Shown here: positions 32,167 to 42,537 of the stretch, in pieces | How positions within the stretch are numbered: the stretch's first letter is position 1 | Layout of the letters: each line of letters starts with the position of its first letter | NCBI GenBank assembly: GCA_023376005.1 | Contig: CM042152.1 | Location: 85,823,856 to 85,887,855 of the forward strand | Direction: 5' to 3' | Length of the DNA: 64,000 nt | From: Doryteuthis pealeii | Taxonomy: Eukaryota; Mollusca; Cephalopoda; Myopsida; Loliginidae | Notes under the pieces: model-generated | What the model was told of the DNA's origin: nothing | The model's input: only the letters and a program-made list of their open reading frames with translations | The model's database searches: none | Translations under genes and position numbers: made by a program

Positions 32167-32547
32167 TAAAATACACAAACAATGTTTTGATATGGCTTTT
32201 TTAGCCGACAATTTTTGGGAGAAAATGTGCTTAATATAAGTCGTACCTAATTTTGAAAGTTAATCAATTAATTAGGCGGGCATACCTATTTAAATGTAAG
32301 GCTAAACAAATCGAGAAAAATCAGTGTCTGTATGTACATTTCGGCCTATTAGGCCTCATCAGCAGAGCTATAGATAGGAAGACCGCCCCGTGCATGATTC
32401 AAACCCTGACTGTCAAGCTGACAGGCGAGGACCGTAACCCCTACACCAACCAGACTTTCCTAGATTTTTCGTTTTGTTTAGAAGTAGTTTATATTCCTCT
32501 TATAGTGACTTTTCTACATGACAGTATGAGAAGTAAAATACACAAAC
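32164..32547 (-). repeat. tRNA-Asp-like SINE flanked by a 17-bp direct repeat
   Basis: On the minus strand TTGGTGTAGGGGTTACGG (A box), GCCTGTCAGCTTGACAG (anticodon arm) and GGGTTTGAATC (B box) resemble a tRNA-Asp/Glu-type head. AAGTAAAATACACAAAC occurs at 32164 and 32531 on each side of the element, as expected for a long target-site duplication made by LINE-type insertion. The body contains a TTTCGGCCTATTAGGCCTCA palindrome. Confidence 0.65.
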
Positions 32548-33012
32548 GATGTGTTTTTTTTCTTTCAATTATATATGAAATGATCTTCATGTACAGATTT
32601 AAACTCTTGTTTTTTTATAATTTATAACATATTGTAAAGGTGTTTGATGAAAGAATATCTTAGGTAAGTCTAACAGTTTTTTCTTCAACTGGAGTCCGTT
32701 CAATTGACACCAGTAATTCCATTCATTCAACCGTCGGTCTGCCACCGGGGATAATCCGTTTCTTCTCTCCTTCCTTCAATCAACAAATTTTTCCTCTCTC
32801 GTGTCATATGTCACTGCCTTCGTCACAAAACTCAAAAACGCGACTGCACTGTGTGTTAAAAACAGGCTTTAAATAGTGACACTAACATCCGACATCTGGG
32901 TCCATCTAGTGATTTACATGCGTCAGGCCACGACCATGATCAGGAGAATGTGAGTTCAATCTCCTCTGATCTCATTCTACATATCAAATACAGTCGTGCA
33001 TGCTTTGAACCA

Positions 33013-33435
33013 CTACGTGCATGGTTTCTCTTGCCACAGTAAGGTATTGTTTTCTTTTAACATCAGCATAAGCCAAAGCAAATAAAAAAAAAAAAAAACC
33101 CAAAAAGCACAGTCAATAAAAGCCAACCACGGGCATCTTTTATATACATCAAAGACCTGTACATTGTATAATATCAGGATGGTGTTTAAAAGCAATCCAA
33201 CATCATGTGAGTATCTAACCAAGACTAGATCACCTTGAGAGGCAAAAAACAAATTGTGTACAAGGTATCCTTCGCAGCTACGGTAGACACTATACAAATG
33301 AAACCAGTCAACTCCTAAAAGAACCATAACAAAGTCATAATAAGGGGGAACACTTCTAAATTTCTGTATGGCTGACCAAACATGAACAAGAAAAAGGAAG
33401 AACCAGACCTGTAGAATAAACACACTAAGTTCCAA
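33013..33435 (-). CDS. Hydrophobic open frame, possible exon or pseudogene, unassigned
   Basis: This is the second-longest open frame in the window (140 codons) and the longest not explained by low complexity or a known repeat. The residues from VWFFLFLVHVW onward (33409 to 33013) lie outside the neighbouring LTR and include PPYYDFVMVLLGVDWFHLYS, SCEGYLVHNL, LVLVRYSHDVGLLLNTILIL and KRCPWLAFIDCAFW. Two or three hydrophobic, membrane-like segments are present. Codons are mixed and not dominated by AT runs, with conserved-looking W, C and P. Before the LTR-G1 insertion the frame would have continued upstream to a TTTTCTAG acceptor-like site. The last 25 or so codons follow a poly-T run and are probably not coding. 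I recognise no family. Confidence 0.3.
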   Translation of the reverse strand: MELSVFILQVWFFLFLVHVWSAIQKFRSVPPYYDFVMVLLGVDWFHLYSVYRSCEGYLVHNLFFASQGDLVLVRYSHDVGLLLNTILILYNVQVFDVYKRCPWLAFIDCAFWVFFFFYLLWLMLMLKENNTLLWQEKPCT

Positions 33436-33709
33436 TTACTGTCGAATTGGTAAGATAAGACAACAAGTAGGCATAACTAAATACAAATCTAATCTTTTTG
33501 CAATACTACTGCAAAATGACAGGTTATTTATGAAGCCTCATAACATCCTAGAAACCAAGCAGCCAATCAGGACTCAAGGAATGGAATCACCCAAATACAT
33601 GAATGGACTATTCTTGATTTCCATAAATACCAGCTATCTTGGGGCACTGGCAGTTGTGCTTAGCCAGTTGCTGTTGTTCAAACCAACAGTATACTGACTG
33701 ACTTCAATA
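33410..33709 (+). mobile_element. LTR-G1 solo LTR, TSD AGACC
   Basis: It reads TGTAGAATAAACACACTAAG to GACTGACTGACTTCAATA. Perfect duplications AGACC lie at 33405-33409 and 33710-33714. It sits at the 5' edge of the hydrophobic frame at 33013-33435. Confidence 0.9.
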
Positions 33710-33975
33710 AGACCCTTATGTAATGAGGTCTAGAAAATAGAAACATTGGGAGATAATACACCTAAAAGAAGCTGCTCATATAATGTAGTCAGTTGACTTC
33801 ATCTGCAAAATAAGCATCAATAATGACATCATTTGAGAACATTTTATTAAAAAATTCCATGTGAATATGATTGGCATTCATTGTCGCAAAGGCTGGAGGG
33901 TAGACAACTGAAATATTATAAATAAAAAGAATATAAATGATGGAACAAGTTCAATGACAAGAAAAAAATCGATGA

Positions 33976-34590
33976 TGTTGAAGTGATTGAGTTAGTATAC
34001 TGTTGAAGTGGACAACCAGCAAAGTCTGAATAAATTTGACTTAAACCAGCTGGTATACATGGTACTCAGAAATATTCCATTTGCATATGGGTAATACCAA
34101 TTGTTAAGTTTCTGACCGCCATCCTTGGCCAGTTGAAAAGGACTTAAATAAGTCCTGAGCTATAGAATCCTTTGGTAAGTGAATAAGTCCTGAGTTATGG
34201 AATCCTACGTAGTGTCAAAGGTCCAGTGATATAATCCTATGTTCCGTCGTCCACGAAGGTTCAAGGTAGTTGTGAGTAGCTAAGATCAGAACAGCCGATA
34301 TAAATAACAATATCAGCAGCAGAGCACTGCCAGTGACTGGCCAATAGGTTGGTCACATGGTTCTTGGCGAGTCTATAAGTAAGAGTGGGCATCTGGCACA
34401 CACCTTATATACAGAAAACGTCAACACCAATCTCTGAGTCCTGATTGGCTGCTGACTTTAGTGGGGCTATGGTGCTTAGATAAATAAACCATCACTCTGT
34501 ACTGCACTTGTGGCAATGCAGCATCCGTATTTGAGTTACAGCTTGCTTGCTACCTTCGTCTTCTAATTTGATGGTAAATGGGCTTCTACA
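33976..34590 (-). mobile_element. LTR-G1 copy split by an LTR-C solo LTR
   Basis: The pieces 33976-34101 and 34432-34590 together follow the family order: TGTTGAAGTGATTGAGTTAG, then AAACCAGCTGGTATACATGG, then CTCTGAGTCCTGATTGGCTG, ending GGCTTCTACA. It is more diverged than other copies. Flanks GATGA and TATGA match at 4 of 5 bases. Confidence 0.7.
34102..34426 (-). mobile_element. LTR-C solo LTR, TSD CCAAT
   Basis: On the + strand it reads TGTTAAGTTTCTGACCGCC to GAAAACGTCAACA. Perfect duplications CCAAT lie at 34097-34101 and 34427-34431. It is the reverse-strand equivalent of the copies at 23.4 and 26.1 kb. Confidence 0.92.
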
Positions 34591-34801
34591 TATGACACAT
34601 CTGTTTTAAATCTTATTTTTCCTATAAATGCTTGTCTCAAATTTATTTAAACTGTCACAAACTGAATCTTTTCACAAAAAAAACACAAAGGGGGTCAAAA
34701 ATATTTGAGTTAATTTTCTTAATTTCACCTTTGATAGAAAACAGATTTAGACATAATAATTTGGTAGTATCAAGAAAACAATCATTGATGTTTAAATCTT
34801 G

Positions 34802-35295
34802 GGTAATTTATGAGGAAGTGCGTCCCGGTCTCCTGCCTCAGAAATTGCTACCCGGTGACTATTAAAATAACGTCCCCAGCTATGTCGTTACTTGAAAGAA
34901 AACAACCAACTTAGGGCGTTAAATGTATTTTAGAGGGGGGGGGGCTTCTCTTTCTTTGTCGTAATTCTTATTCATTTATCGTAATTTGTTTAGAAATTTA
35001 TTTATAGAAATTTGTCGTAATTCTTGTTTAGATATGAAGATGGATATCTATCTATCTATCTACCTCAATTTGTTCATTTTTTTTACTTTGTTTAATATAT
35101 CTATCCACCCATCTCCATTTGTTCATATCAAAAAAGAGAAGCCCCCCCCCCTCTAAAATACATTTAACGCCCTAAGTTGGTTGTTTTCTTTCAAGTAACA
35201 CCGCCGAGACGACATAGCTGGGGACGTTATTTTAATAGTCACAGGGTAGCAATTTCTGAGGCAGGAGACCGGGACGCACTTCCTCATAAATTACC
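34802..35295. mobile_element. Foldback TIR element FB1, TSD AAATCTTG
   Basis: Long inverted arms of about 140 bp start GGTAATTTATGAGGAAGTGC and include GGGACGTTATTTTAATAGTC, CAACCAACTTAGGGCGTTAA and an 8-10 base G/C run. The centre is GATA/TATC-rich. Exact 8-bp duplications AAATCTTG lie at 34794-34801 and 35296-35303. An 8-bp TSD fits hAT, P or Merlin-type cut-and-paste transposition; the GG start would favour none for certain. No transposase is present, so it is non-autonomous. Confidence 0.85.
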
Positions 35296-35601
35296 AAATC
35301 TTGCACATTTCCAATAATTCTTTTGTTTTATAAGTTGAAAAAAAAGGGACATTTTTTGTTGGTTTTACTGAAAATAGATGCAGATGATATGAAAATATAA
35401 TGCAACCAAATTCAAATTGATTTAGAATGGATAATTATTCAACAATTTTAATAGTACCTCATGATTTTACTTGACACAAATATGATAACCCCATAATCTT
35501 TTCTTATTTACCTTGAAAAATAATTCTGAAGTTGAGATATTGATAAAAAAGAGAAATTTCATTATAAATTGTGTAATTTAATCTCTAATAAATATAGCAT
35601 T

Positions 35602-35911
35602 TGTTGGATTTTGTGTAAAGTATTCAACTCTGTTACAAGATGAATGCCAAAAACTAAAACTAGAGTTTGGTAGGTGGCTTATATGGAGCTTTGGATTGTT
35701 CCATTGTGAACTCAGGCAAGTTCACTTCCTGAGTTCTGATTGGCTAAGTACCCACTCTTCAGCCATCACTTTGCATTATGCCAGCAGCATGCAAGGACTG
35801 TATTAAGTTACAGCTTGTCTGTTGTTTTTGTCTACTAACTCAACGGTAGTTAGAACCCAACTGCGACGGTGAGTATCATATTGTTTCTATATCTGAAGGA
35901 TAACTTCTACA
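35602..35911 (-). mobile_element. LTR-G2 solo LTR, TSD GCATT
   Basis: On the + strand it reads TGTTGGATTTTGTGTAAAG to GGATAACTTCTACA. Perfect duplications GCATT lie at 35597-35601 and 35912-35916. It shares CTGATTGGCT, TTAAGTTACAGCTTG and ACGGTAGTTAGAACCC with LTR-G1 in parallel order, so the families are related. It lacks about 18 bp (AGGGTGAGTAAGAACATGG region) present in the 41.0 and 48.2 kb copies. Confidence 0.88.
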
Positions 35912-35916
35912 GCATT

Positions 35917-37090
35917 GTAATAAAATATTCATACCACTTGAAAGAATAAAAATTTGTTATGCAAATCAGATATTTTAATTATTATTGAGAGGAAAAAGAC
36001 AAAATTAAATTTTGTCTCAAATATACAAATTTTTAGTGAAATCCTTCAGATGATGCCTAGATTTGTGTATTATACAAAATATGGTTGACTTCTTGATCAA
36101 TACTTGCATGTTTTTCTTCTTTTTTTTTTTTAAGAATGTGTCTTATTTTATTTCATTATGTAGGATTTATGTATATCTATAAAAACAAAGCAAAATAATT
36201 ATCTCAATAAAAAATGACACTATAAATTAACTTCTTTATAATATGTACACAGAAAAAAAGCTTATTTCAAAACAATTCATATCCTCTGTTTTATCAGTAA
36301 ATGAAATCAGAGAAATAAAGATACAGATATCAACTCCTTATTTGTGTATTTTGAGTAATTGGGAGTTTTGAGAAAATATTAGACACTTTTCACTTTTCAA
36401 AAAATCCAGCACTTAGAATGCAATTTGATCCCAAAAAGGTTAAGATTTTAAAAAATGTAACGTTTGAAAAGTAATTATCAAAATCGGGCATTTTTTATTT
36501 TTATTTTTCTTAAATTATTAGCAAATTAAAATATTGAACTTTTTAGCAGAGAAAGAAAATTAAAAGCGCAGAAATATAAACTGGGCAGAAACCTCACCAA
36601 ACATGCAGAATTGATCAACCAATTTTCATTGATAGAAATAGGAGATAAAAAATATCAAGAAACTTAAAAATAAAACCAGTCACCAAACCATATTCATTGA
36701 TTCTTTGTTGAAAAGCATTAAAAAAAAAAAAGAAGGTTCTGATAAATATTAGAGTATAAATGTTTGTGATAAGCATCACTTTAAAAATATTTTTCTTGTG
36801 TCATAAGCATTGAGAAACAGATGAAGTTTAGTTTGATATACCGATCCTAAATTCTAGAAAATAATTTAATTTTTAAAGATTTCTTTTCAGAGGTAAAATA
36901 ATGACATGTATATTAAATTATCAAAACAAACAAATAATGAGAGTTAAAACAATATGTAGAGGTGACAAGACTTTCGGACCACACAGTACATTCAACATAT
37001 TTGATATTGTAAAAGATTTTGGATTTTAAATCATAAGACTCTTGTTATTCTCTTTTTTTTATTCTCCTCATTGTTTCAGTCAATGTGTTC
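35917..37090. other. AT-rich DNA, no feature seen
   Basis: Homopolymer runs only. Confidence 0.5.
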
Positions 37091-37091
37091 C

Positions 37092-37392
37092 AACATATCT
37101 AACTCCGGTTCTGACTGGGGGGTCTAATAGCTTCGGCCACTGGACCTTACAAGCTAATATCGTTGATCCCAGGGGGCCGTTCCCCCAGGTAACACCTGCC
37201 ATCTTGACTTAAAGGGGCAGGGCTGGGTTTATTGCCCAGTGCTTGAGGCATCCTCTTGAGGGGGAATGCCGCAGGATCAACACATTTTTGCACCTGCCAC
37301 CCATGAGCTTCGGTTTGTGAGGGGTCCCACATTAATAGGGCCTTGTACCTAACCTGTACATGTGGGGTACGTGGTAAATATCCAAGTATATA
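37092..37392 (+). repeat. Family C GC-rich repeat copy
   Basis: It shares TAGCTTCGGCCACTGGACC, GGGCTGGGTTTATTGCCCAG, CTTGAGGGGGAATGCC and CACATTAATAGGGCCTTGTA with 26.6 and 22.4 kb. A minus-strand frame of 84 codons is a by-product of its higher GC. Confidence 0.78.
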
Positions 37393-37661
37393 ATTTATCA
37401 AGTTGGCTTGTCTTTGGTGCTTACTTTTGTCAGCAATTGTATTTTGAACTCATAACTCTTGAGAAGCCGGTCAATTTTGCTCCATCTTCCAAAATTAAAT
37501 CAATTAAGCCAATTACAGGTTCATATCCTAATGGTACTTGGATGCATCCAGGTACTAATTTAGTTTATCTCTCCCCTAATTAGTCTTCTAATTCCTTTTG
37601 CTAATCCCTTTCCCAGGTTCAAAGCTACATCTTAGAATTCTGCCACTACCTACCAATAGTG

Positions 37662-38090
37662 TAATGAAGCCAGTCAGTCAGCCTACTATTGGTTTGAACA
37701 ACAGCAACTGGCCAAGCACAACTGAACCAGCCAGTCAGTCAGTCAGTCTACTATTGGTTTGAACAACAGCAACTGGCCAAGCACAACTGAACCAGCCAGT
37801 CAGTCAGTCTACTATTGGTTTGAACAACAACAACTGACCAAGCACAACTGAACCAGTGTCAAGACAACTGGTACTTATGTGAATTCAGAATAGTCCACTC
37901 ATGCATTTGGGTGATTCCATTCCTCGAGTCCTGATTGGCTGCTTGGTTTGTATGATGTTCTGAGGCTTCATAAATAACCTGCCATTTTGCAGTAGTCTTT
38001 GCAGCAAACCAGGTTCGTATTGAGTTACGACTGCTTGCTGCCTTGTCTTACCAATTCGACGGTAATTGGAACTAGTATGATTATTCTACA
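37662..38090 (-). mobile_element. LTR-G1 solo LTR with internal triplication, TSD TAGTG
   Basis: The copy is 429 bp instead of about 300 bp. A segment of 60-70 bp (AGTCAGTC.., CTACTATTGGTTTGAACAAC, CTGACCAAGCACAACTGAAC-like) is present three times in tandem at 37668-37856. Perfect duplications TAGTG lie at 37657-37661 and 38091-38095, so the expanded LTR behaves as one insertion. Confidence 0.88.
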
Positions 38091-38598
38091 TAGTGCTACA
38101 TCCTTTCCTTTTATATATGTTCCACTCTACCTGTTTTTTTCTGTATCAAACTTCAATTAAAACTTTTTGATGTTCAAATATAAGCTTTAAAATTTGGATG
38201 CTTTTTTCCCTTTATTCATATAGTTTGATTTTTTTTGCTGTTGTCATATTTTGTACACAAAAAAAAAAGTAAAGAAATATTGATACTTTAATATTTATCA
38301 CCAAAAATCCTTGAGAACAGATTTAACTTTTTTTATATATATCTTTATTTCTTAGCAAAAAAAGAGAGAATAATTTTTGTTGTGCTACTCAGACTGCTTT
38401 TTACCAATGTGTACCAACCACCAGAATTAACGTTACTTCCTACCTGTAATCATTCTTAGATCTTCAGGTGTTGTTTGATCTCTGCGATATCTTTTGAATA
38501 TTTTTCTTTGAACCCTCTCAAGAAGCCCATGTTTTTTCTTCTTCACTTCAGGTTTATCTGTATTGTATCAGAAGTACTATTTAAATATAGTTTCTTTT

Positions 38599-38686
38599 TA
38601 TGAAGAAAAAGTGGAAGTAAATCCGACAATATGTAATATTTATAAATATTACACAATGTCGGATTTACTTCCATTTTTTCTTCATA
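38599..38686. repeat. 88-bp near-perfect palindrome
   Basis: TATGAAGAAAAAGTGGAAGT pairs with ACTTCCATTTTTTCTTCATA, and the centre GTAATATTTATAAATATTAC is itself a perfect 20-bp palindrome, so there is virtually no loop. It could be a tiny foldback MITE or encode a hairpin RNA. No family copy was found in the window. Confidence 0.8.
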
Positions 38687-38764
38687 TCTTGTCATTTGAA
38701 AATACACATAACGAAAAAGGGAAACTTGTGTTTTTTTTTCAATTCTTATAAATATTACGTAGTT

Positions 38765-39110
38765 TCTTTTCTGAATATATTTTACATGATCATAAAATTT
38801 CTTTAATACTGAGTTGATGATAATAATAGTGGATGCATCTACAATGAAAACTGCAGGAGAGGAAAAATAAGGGTAATACCGATAATAGCAGGAGCTCTGA
38901 CAATGGGTACAAAGATCCTTTATAAGGATATTAGAAGAATGAAATGTTTGGTTTATTTGTTTTATGGCATATCAACTCAGTATGGGTTATTTAATGTAGA
39001 AATTTGATTCATTTGTAAATGTTTGATTATATTCATAACTATTTATAGTTTCAACATTCTATGGGAATTATTTTCTTTTTAATCACACTTTTTTGTAATT
39101 TGACTATAAT
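38765..39110. other. AT-rich DNA, no feature seen
   Basis: No shared repeat or coding potential is evident. Confidence 0.5.
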
Positions 39111-39117
39111 AATTTGC

Positions 39118-39585
39118 TTGCACAGTTGTTATATCATACTCCACTTTGGCTCTTTCTTGGGCTAGACAGGCAGTCAGAGAGGCCCCCTCTGATCAATCAG
39201 CTGGTCATGTCAAGCCCTAGCAACTATGATTGCCCCAACCCTATTACCCTTATGGCAAGCCCCAACTCTTATCATATTGGTACTAGAAGGCGGTGGCTGA
39301 GGGTCTACATGTCCTGGGACTGACATTAATCTCTATCTGATGGTAAGGTTCCAGTTGTGGAGGTTTGGGGAATGTGGAGCATCCCTTCATAACCATTTCT
39401 CCCTGGTCCACTCTAACCCAGAGTGACAGTACCTGTTAGGGTCCCATCTATGGGTTAAATTGAAAAATGTGTTTATAAAAATATTGAGTATCCATTAAGA
39501 ATGAATTCATTTCAAATCTTTGCCGGCATTAAATGTGACCCACTGAGGTTGATATACCATAAAACAAAACAAAACAAACAGTTGT
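39118..39585 (+). repeat. Element D, long copy
   Basis: It runs GCTAGACAGGCAGTCAGAGA, GAAGGCGGTGGCTGAGGGTC, GGTTCCAGTTGTGGAGG, TTTCTCCCTGGTCCACTC and GTACCTGTTAGGGTCCC, then the tail GGCATTAAATGTGACCCACT and GTTGATATACCATAAAACAA. About 460 bp. I see no pol III head and no long coding frame. The tail is shared with the 5S SINE and a LINE. Confidence 0.72.
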
Positions 39586-39998
39586 TATATCATGTATTCC
39601 TATCTCCTACAAAAATCTGCACAAAGTTATATGGGATCAAGTATTCCTAGCTAAAATTAATAATCTATACAAAATTACATGGTTTAAAGTAACTATTTCC
39701 ATTTAATGATAATTCATTCGCACGCAAATTTCAAGCATTCTTACCTAGCTCCAATAATTTTCAAGCAATTATGATTCAACATACATACCTTCAAGTAATT
39801 ATTCTTACTACCATATAACTATGTGCAAATTATTTGTATCAAGTATTCCTACCAATTGTATAATGAACATACCATGCATTCTACACCTATTATAGATAAT
39901 TTTTAAACAGATCTATTTGACCCATAGATGGGAACCTAACAGGTCAACCTGGGAGTAATAGCAATGGAAGTGTGACTCCCCACCTCTTTAGAACTGGA

Positions 39999-40503
39999 TT
40001 ATGGTTAAGTCACACAAGATCCCTGAAGTTAAGGAGCGATGACCCTGTTTAATGCTTAATTCGGTGAGCACTTAAACAAAAGCAGGTACCGTAAGAAACC
40101 ATAGTCCCTTGTATTGAAGTCAGTAAGTCTACTGTTGGTTTGAATAACAGCAGCTAACTAAGTACTACTTAAGCAGTGTCCTAAACAGTTGGTATATATA
40201 TAGAAATCAAGAATGACCCATTCATGAATTTGGTGATTTGGGTCATTCCATTCCTTGAGTTCTGATTGGCTGCTTGATTTCAATGACATTGTGGAGTCTT
40301 ATAAATATCCTGTCATTCTGTAAGTAGACTTTGTGACTATTTGGGTTTGTATTTCAAGTTACAACCATTTGTTGCCATGTCTTCCGAGTTCGATGGTAAT
40401 TGGAACTTTAATTATTCTTCACCTTGTTTATAAAAATGATTTGATTTGGCATTAACTGAGCAGAAAATGGTTGATATGCTGTAAAACAAACTAACCAACT
40501 TAC
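39999..40503 (+). repeat. 5S-rRNA-derived SINE, interrupted by LTR-G1, TSD TAGAACTGGA
   Basis: The head GGTTAAGTCACACAAGATCC, AAGTTAAGGAGCGATGACCC and GCAGGTACCGTAAG is a decayed 5S rRNA. The tail after the LTR (40427-40490) reads TTGGCATTAACTGAGCAG then GTTGATATGCTGTAAAACAA. A 10-bp duplication of the target element flanks it, as expected for LINE-mediated insertion. Confidence 0.75.
40112..40421 (-). mobile_element. LTR-G1 solo LTR inside the 5S SINE, TSD CCTTG
   Basis: On the + strand it reads TATTGAAGTCAGTAAGTCTA to TTAATTATTCTTCA. Perfect duplications CCTTG lie at 40107-40111 and 40422-40426. It is the youngest of three layers at this locus. Confidence 0.9.
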
Positions 40504-40854
40504 TAGAACTGGAACCTCACCACCATATGCAGTTGAGTATCATATCCAGGATACACTTTTTGGAGATATCTTATCTCTCTGCAGAGGATGCTGTTGGCAT
40601 ATTCTAGGGTAACTAACAATTTACACAATTATATGGTTTCAAGTAACTAATAATAATCCTTTGTAAACAATCGTAGCCTCAAGTAACTATTCTTAAGACA
40701 AATTGAATACAGTTAGATAGTTTCAAGTATCTAACATTAATAATTCTATTTAATAATAATCATTTGTTTGCACACAGTTATATGGCAACAAGTATTCCAA
40801 TACAAATAATTTGCACATGTTATATGGTTTCACCTATTCTTATTTAATATTAAT

Positions 40855-40972
40855 TTTCAAATACATCAATCTGACCCATATATGGAACCCTAACACTTAC
40901 ATCAGACAGAACCTGGGAGTAATGGCAGTGAAGGGGTACTGCACACTTACCAGAGTTACAGAACCAGATTAA
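40855..40972 (-). repeat. Element D fragment
   Basis: AAATACATCAATCTGACCC, GGAACCCTAACACTTACATC, GAACCTGGGAGTAATGGCAG and GGGGTACTGCACACTTACC follow the minus-strand D order. The copy is cut by LTR-G2 at 40973. Confidence 0.65.
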
Positions 40973-41309
40973 TGTTATTTTGTGTAAAGTATTCAACTCT
41001 GTTACAAGATGAATGCAAGACTAAAACTAGAGTTTGGTAGGTGGCTTATATGGAGCTTTGGATTGTTCCATTATGAACTCAGGCAAGTTCATTTCCTGAG
41101 TTCTGATTGGCTGTTGGATTTCAGGGTGAGTAAGAACATGGATAAGTACCCACTCTTCAGCCATCACTTTGCATTATGCCAGCAGCATGCAAGGACTGTA
41201 TTTAAGTTACAGCGTACCTGTTGTTCTTGTCTGCTAACTCGATGGTAGTTAGAACCCCACTGCGATGGTGAGTATCATATTGTTTCTATATCTGAGGATA
41301 ACTTCTACA
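40973..41309 (-). mobile_element. LTR-G2 LTR, no clear TSD
   Basis: On the + strand it reads TGTTATTTTGTGTAAAGTAT to GGATAACTTCTACA, full length at 337 bp, with one base change from TGTTGGATTTT. Flanks ATTAA and CAGGA do not match. CAGGACACAAAT after it resembles the continuation of element D, so a deletion or recombination accompanied the insertion. Confidence 0.8.
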
Positions 41310-41391
41310 CAGGACACAAATAAAAGTTTGATTTATGAGATAGATTATTGATAGGGATGGAAAATGAGGCGGAGAAAAATTGACATTAAAT

Positions 41392-41670
41392 TGTAGAATA
41401 ATCATACTAAGTTCCAATTACTGTCGAATTGGTAAGACAAGGCAACAAGTAGCTGTAACTTAATACAGATCTAACCCTGTTGCAATCATACTGCAGAATG
41501 CCAGAGTATTTATGAAGCCACATAACATTATAGAAACCAAGCAGCCAATCAGGACTCAAAGAATGGAATTACCCAAATACATGAATGGACTATTCTTGAG
41601 TCCCATAAGTACCAGCTCTCTTGGACACTGGTTCAGTTGTGCTTAGCCAGTTGATGTTCTCCAAACCAAC
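41392..41670 (+). mobile_element. LTR-G1 copy, 3' truncated
   Basis: It starts TGTAGAATAATCATACTAAG and follows the family to CCAAACCAAC, but lacks the last 22 bp or so (AGTAGACTGACTGACTTCAATA region). No target duplication is expected or seen. Confidence 0.8.
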
Positions 41671-41768
41671 CCTTATGTTCTCTTGTCATCTACAGGTAAC
41701 TTTGTGATTTAATTTAATGAAAACTAATAGAATGCCTTATGCCAATAACTTTTTGTTTGATACTTTAA

Positions 41769-41968
41769 CCCTTAACATCCTATTGAGAATTTTCTATTAT
41801 TAAAAAAATGGCTAAAAATTGCCTTTTCATTTAAAGTTACCTGTCATTTCCCTCAAATCAAAGACTTCTCACATGTTTAATATTAAAACATTTAAACAAA
41901 GGCTATCAATTGGGGTGGATTAGGAAAATGAATGTGACTTCCAGCCAGGTGGTATAGGATATTAAGAG
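41769..41968 (+). mobile_element. TTAA-flanked MITE (piggyBac-like termini)
   Basis: CCCTTAACATCCTATTGAG at the left is inversely matched by TATAGGATATTAAGAG at the right. TTAA lies at 41765-41768 and 41969-41972. TTAA targets with CCC-starting TIRs suit piggyBac, although Kolobok also uses TTAA. It is 200 bp, non-coding and related to the inverted copy at 57.7 kb. Confidence 0.8.
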
Positions 41969-42352
41969 TTAAAATTTTAATATTCCTCAATTCAATAGAT
42001 TTAACAGGTCAACAACAACAGCAAGACTAGGTAACAGATAAAGGTCAGAAAAAGAAAGCCCCAGGTAGTGTGTTTTTATTTTTTGCTATATCTCTTGCAA
42101 AAGACGACTTTTCCAACTGACAACTACTTGACATCCTAGCCTAATGAAACCTACCTTGGAACTGATTGCTTTCTTCTACATCAGAAGGGTTATTGATTTG
42201 ACTTTATACCTACCAATACTGCACATACATTTTCTTTCGTGCATTAGTGAAAAATCTGTGGCTGTCTTTGCCTTCAATGAAACTACCATTGAATTATACA
42301 TAATTTGAAGCATCATGTTTTTTTTTCTAATGATTTGGCATTCAAAAGAATG

Positions 42353-42530
42353 CATGTATTTACTCAACCCCTCCACCATTGATGTGATATGACATAAGGT
42401 CAATTTTTAAGCAGAATAAAGCTGATTTGAATTCAAAGTTTATCTTCTAGATTTGTTGCCTACCTAACTTAGGCTTAAAAAAAAAAAAAAACCTAGTCTG
42501 CTGTACTCTTTAGCCATAACTGGGAGGGGG
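42353..42530 (-). repeat. SINE-B 3' portion
   Basis: ATTTACTCAACCCCTCCACC, GATATGACATAAGGTCAATT, TTTGAATTCAAAGTTTATC and CTCTTTAGCCATAACTGGGA follow the SINE-B minus-strand order. A further piece (GAAATGCAAACAGCCTTGTC) resumes at 43449, beyond the TIR element and the LTR pair. Confidence 0.65.
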
Positions 42531-42537
42531 ACTGATG

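Larger units (their letters stand above)
39903..40565 (-). repeat. Element D copy interrupted by a 5S SINE
   Basis: The pieces 39903-39998 and 40504-40565 are parts of one minus-strand D. TAGAACTGGA is present at both edges of the insertion (39989-39998 and 40504-40513). Confidence 0.72.
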
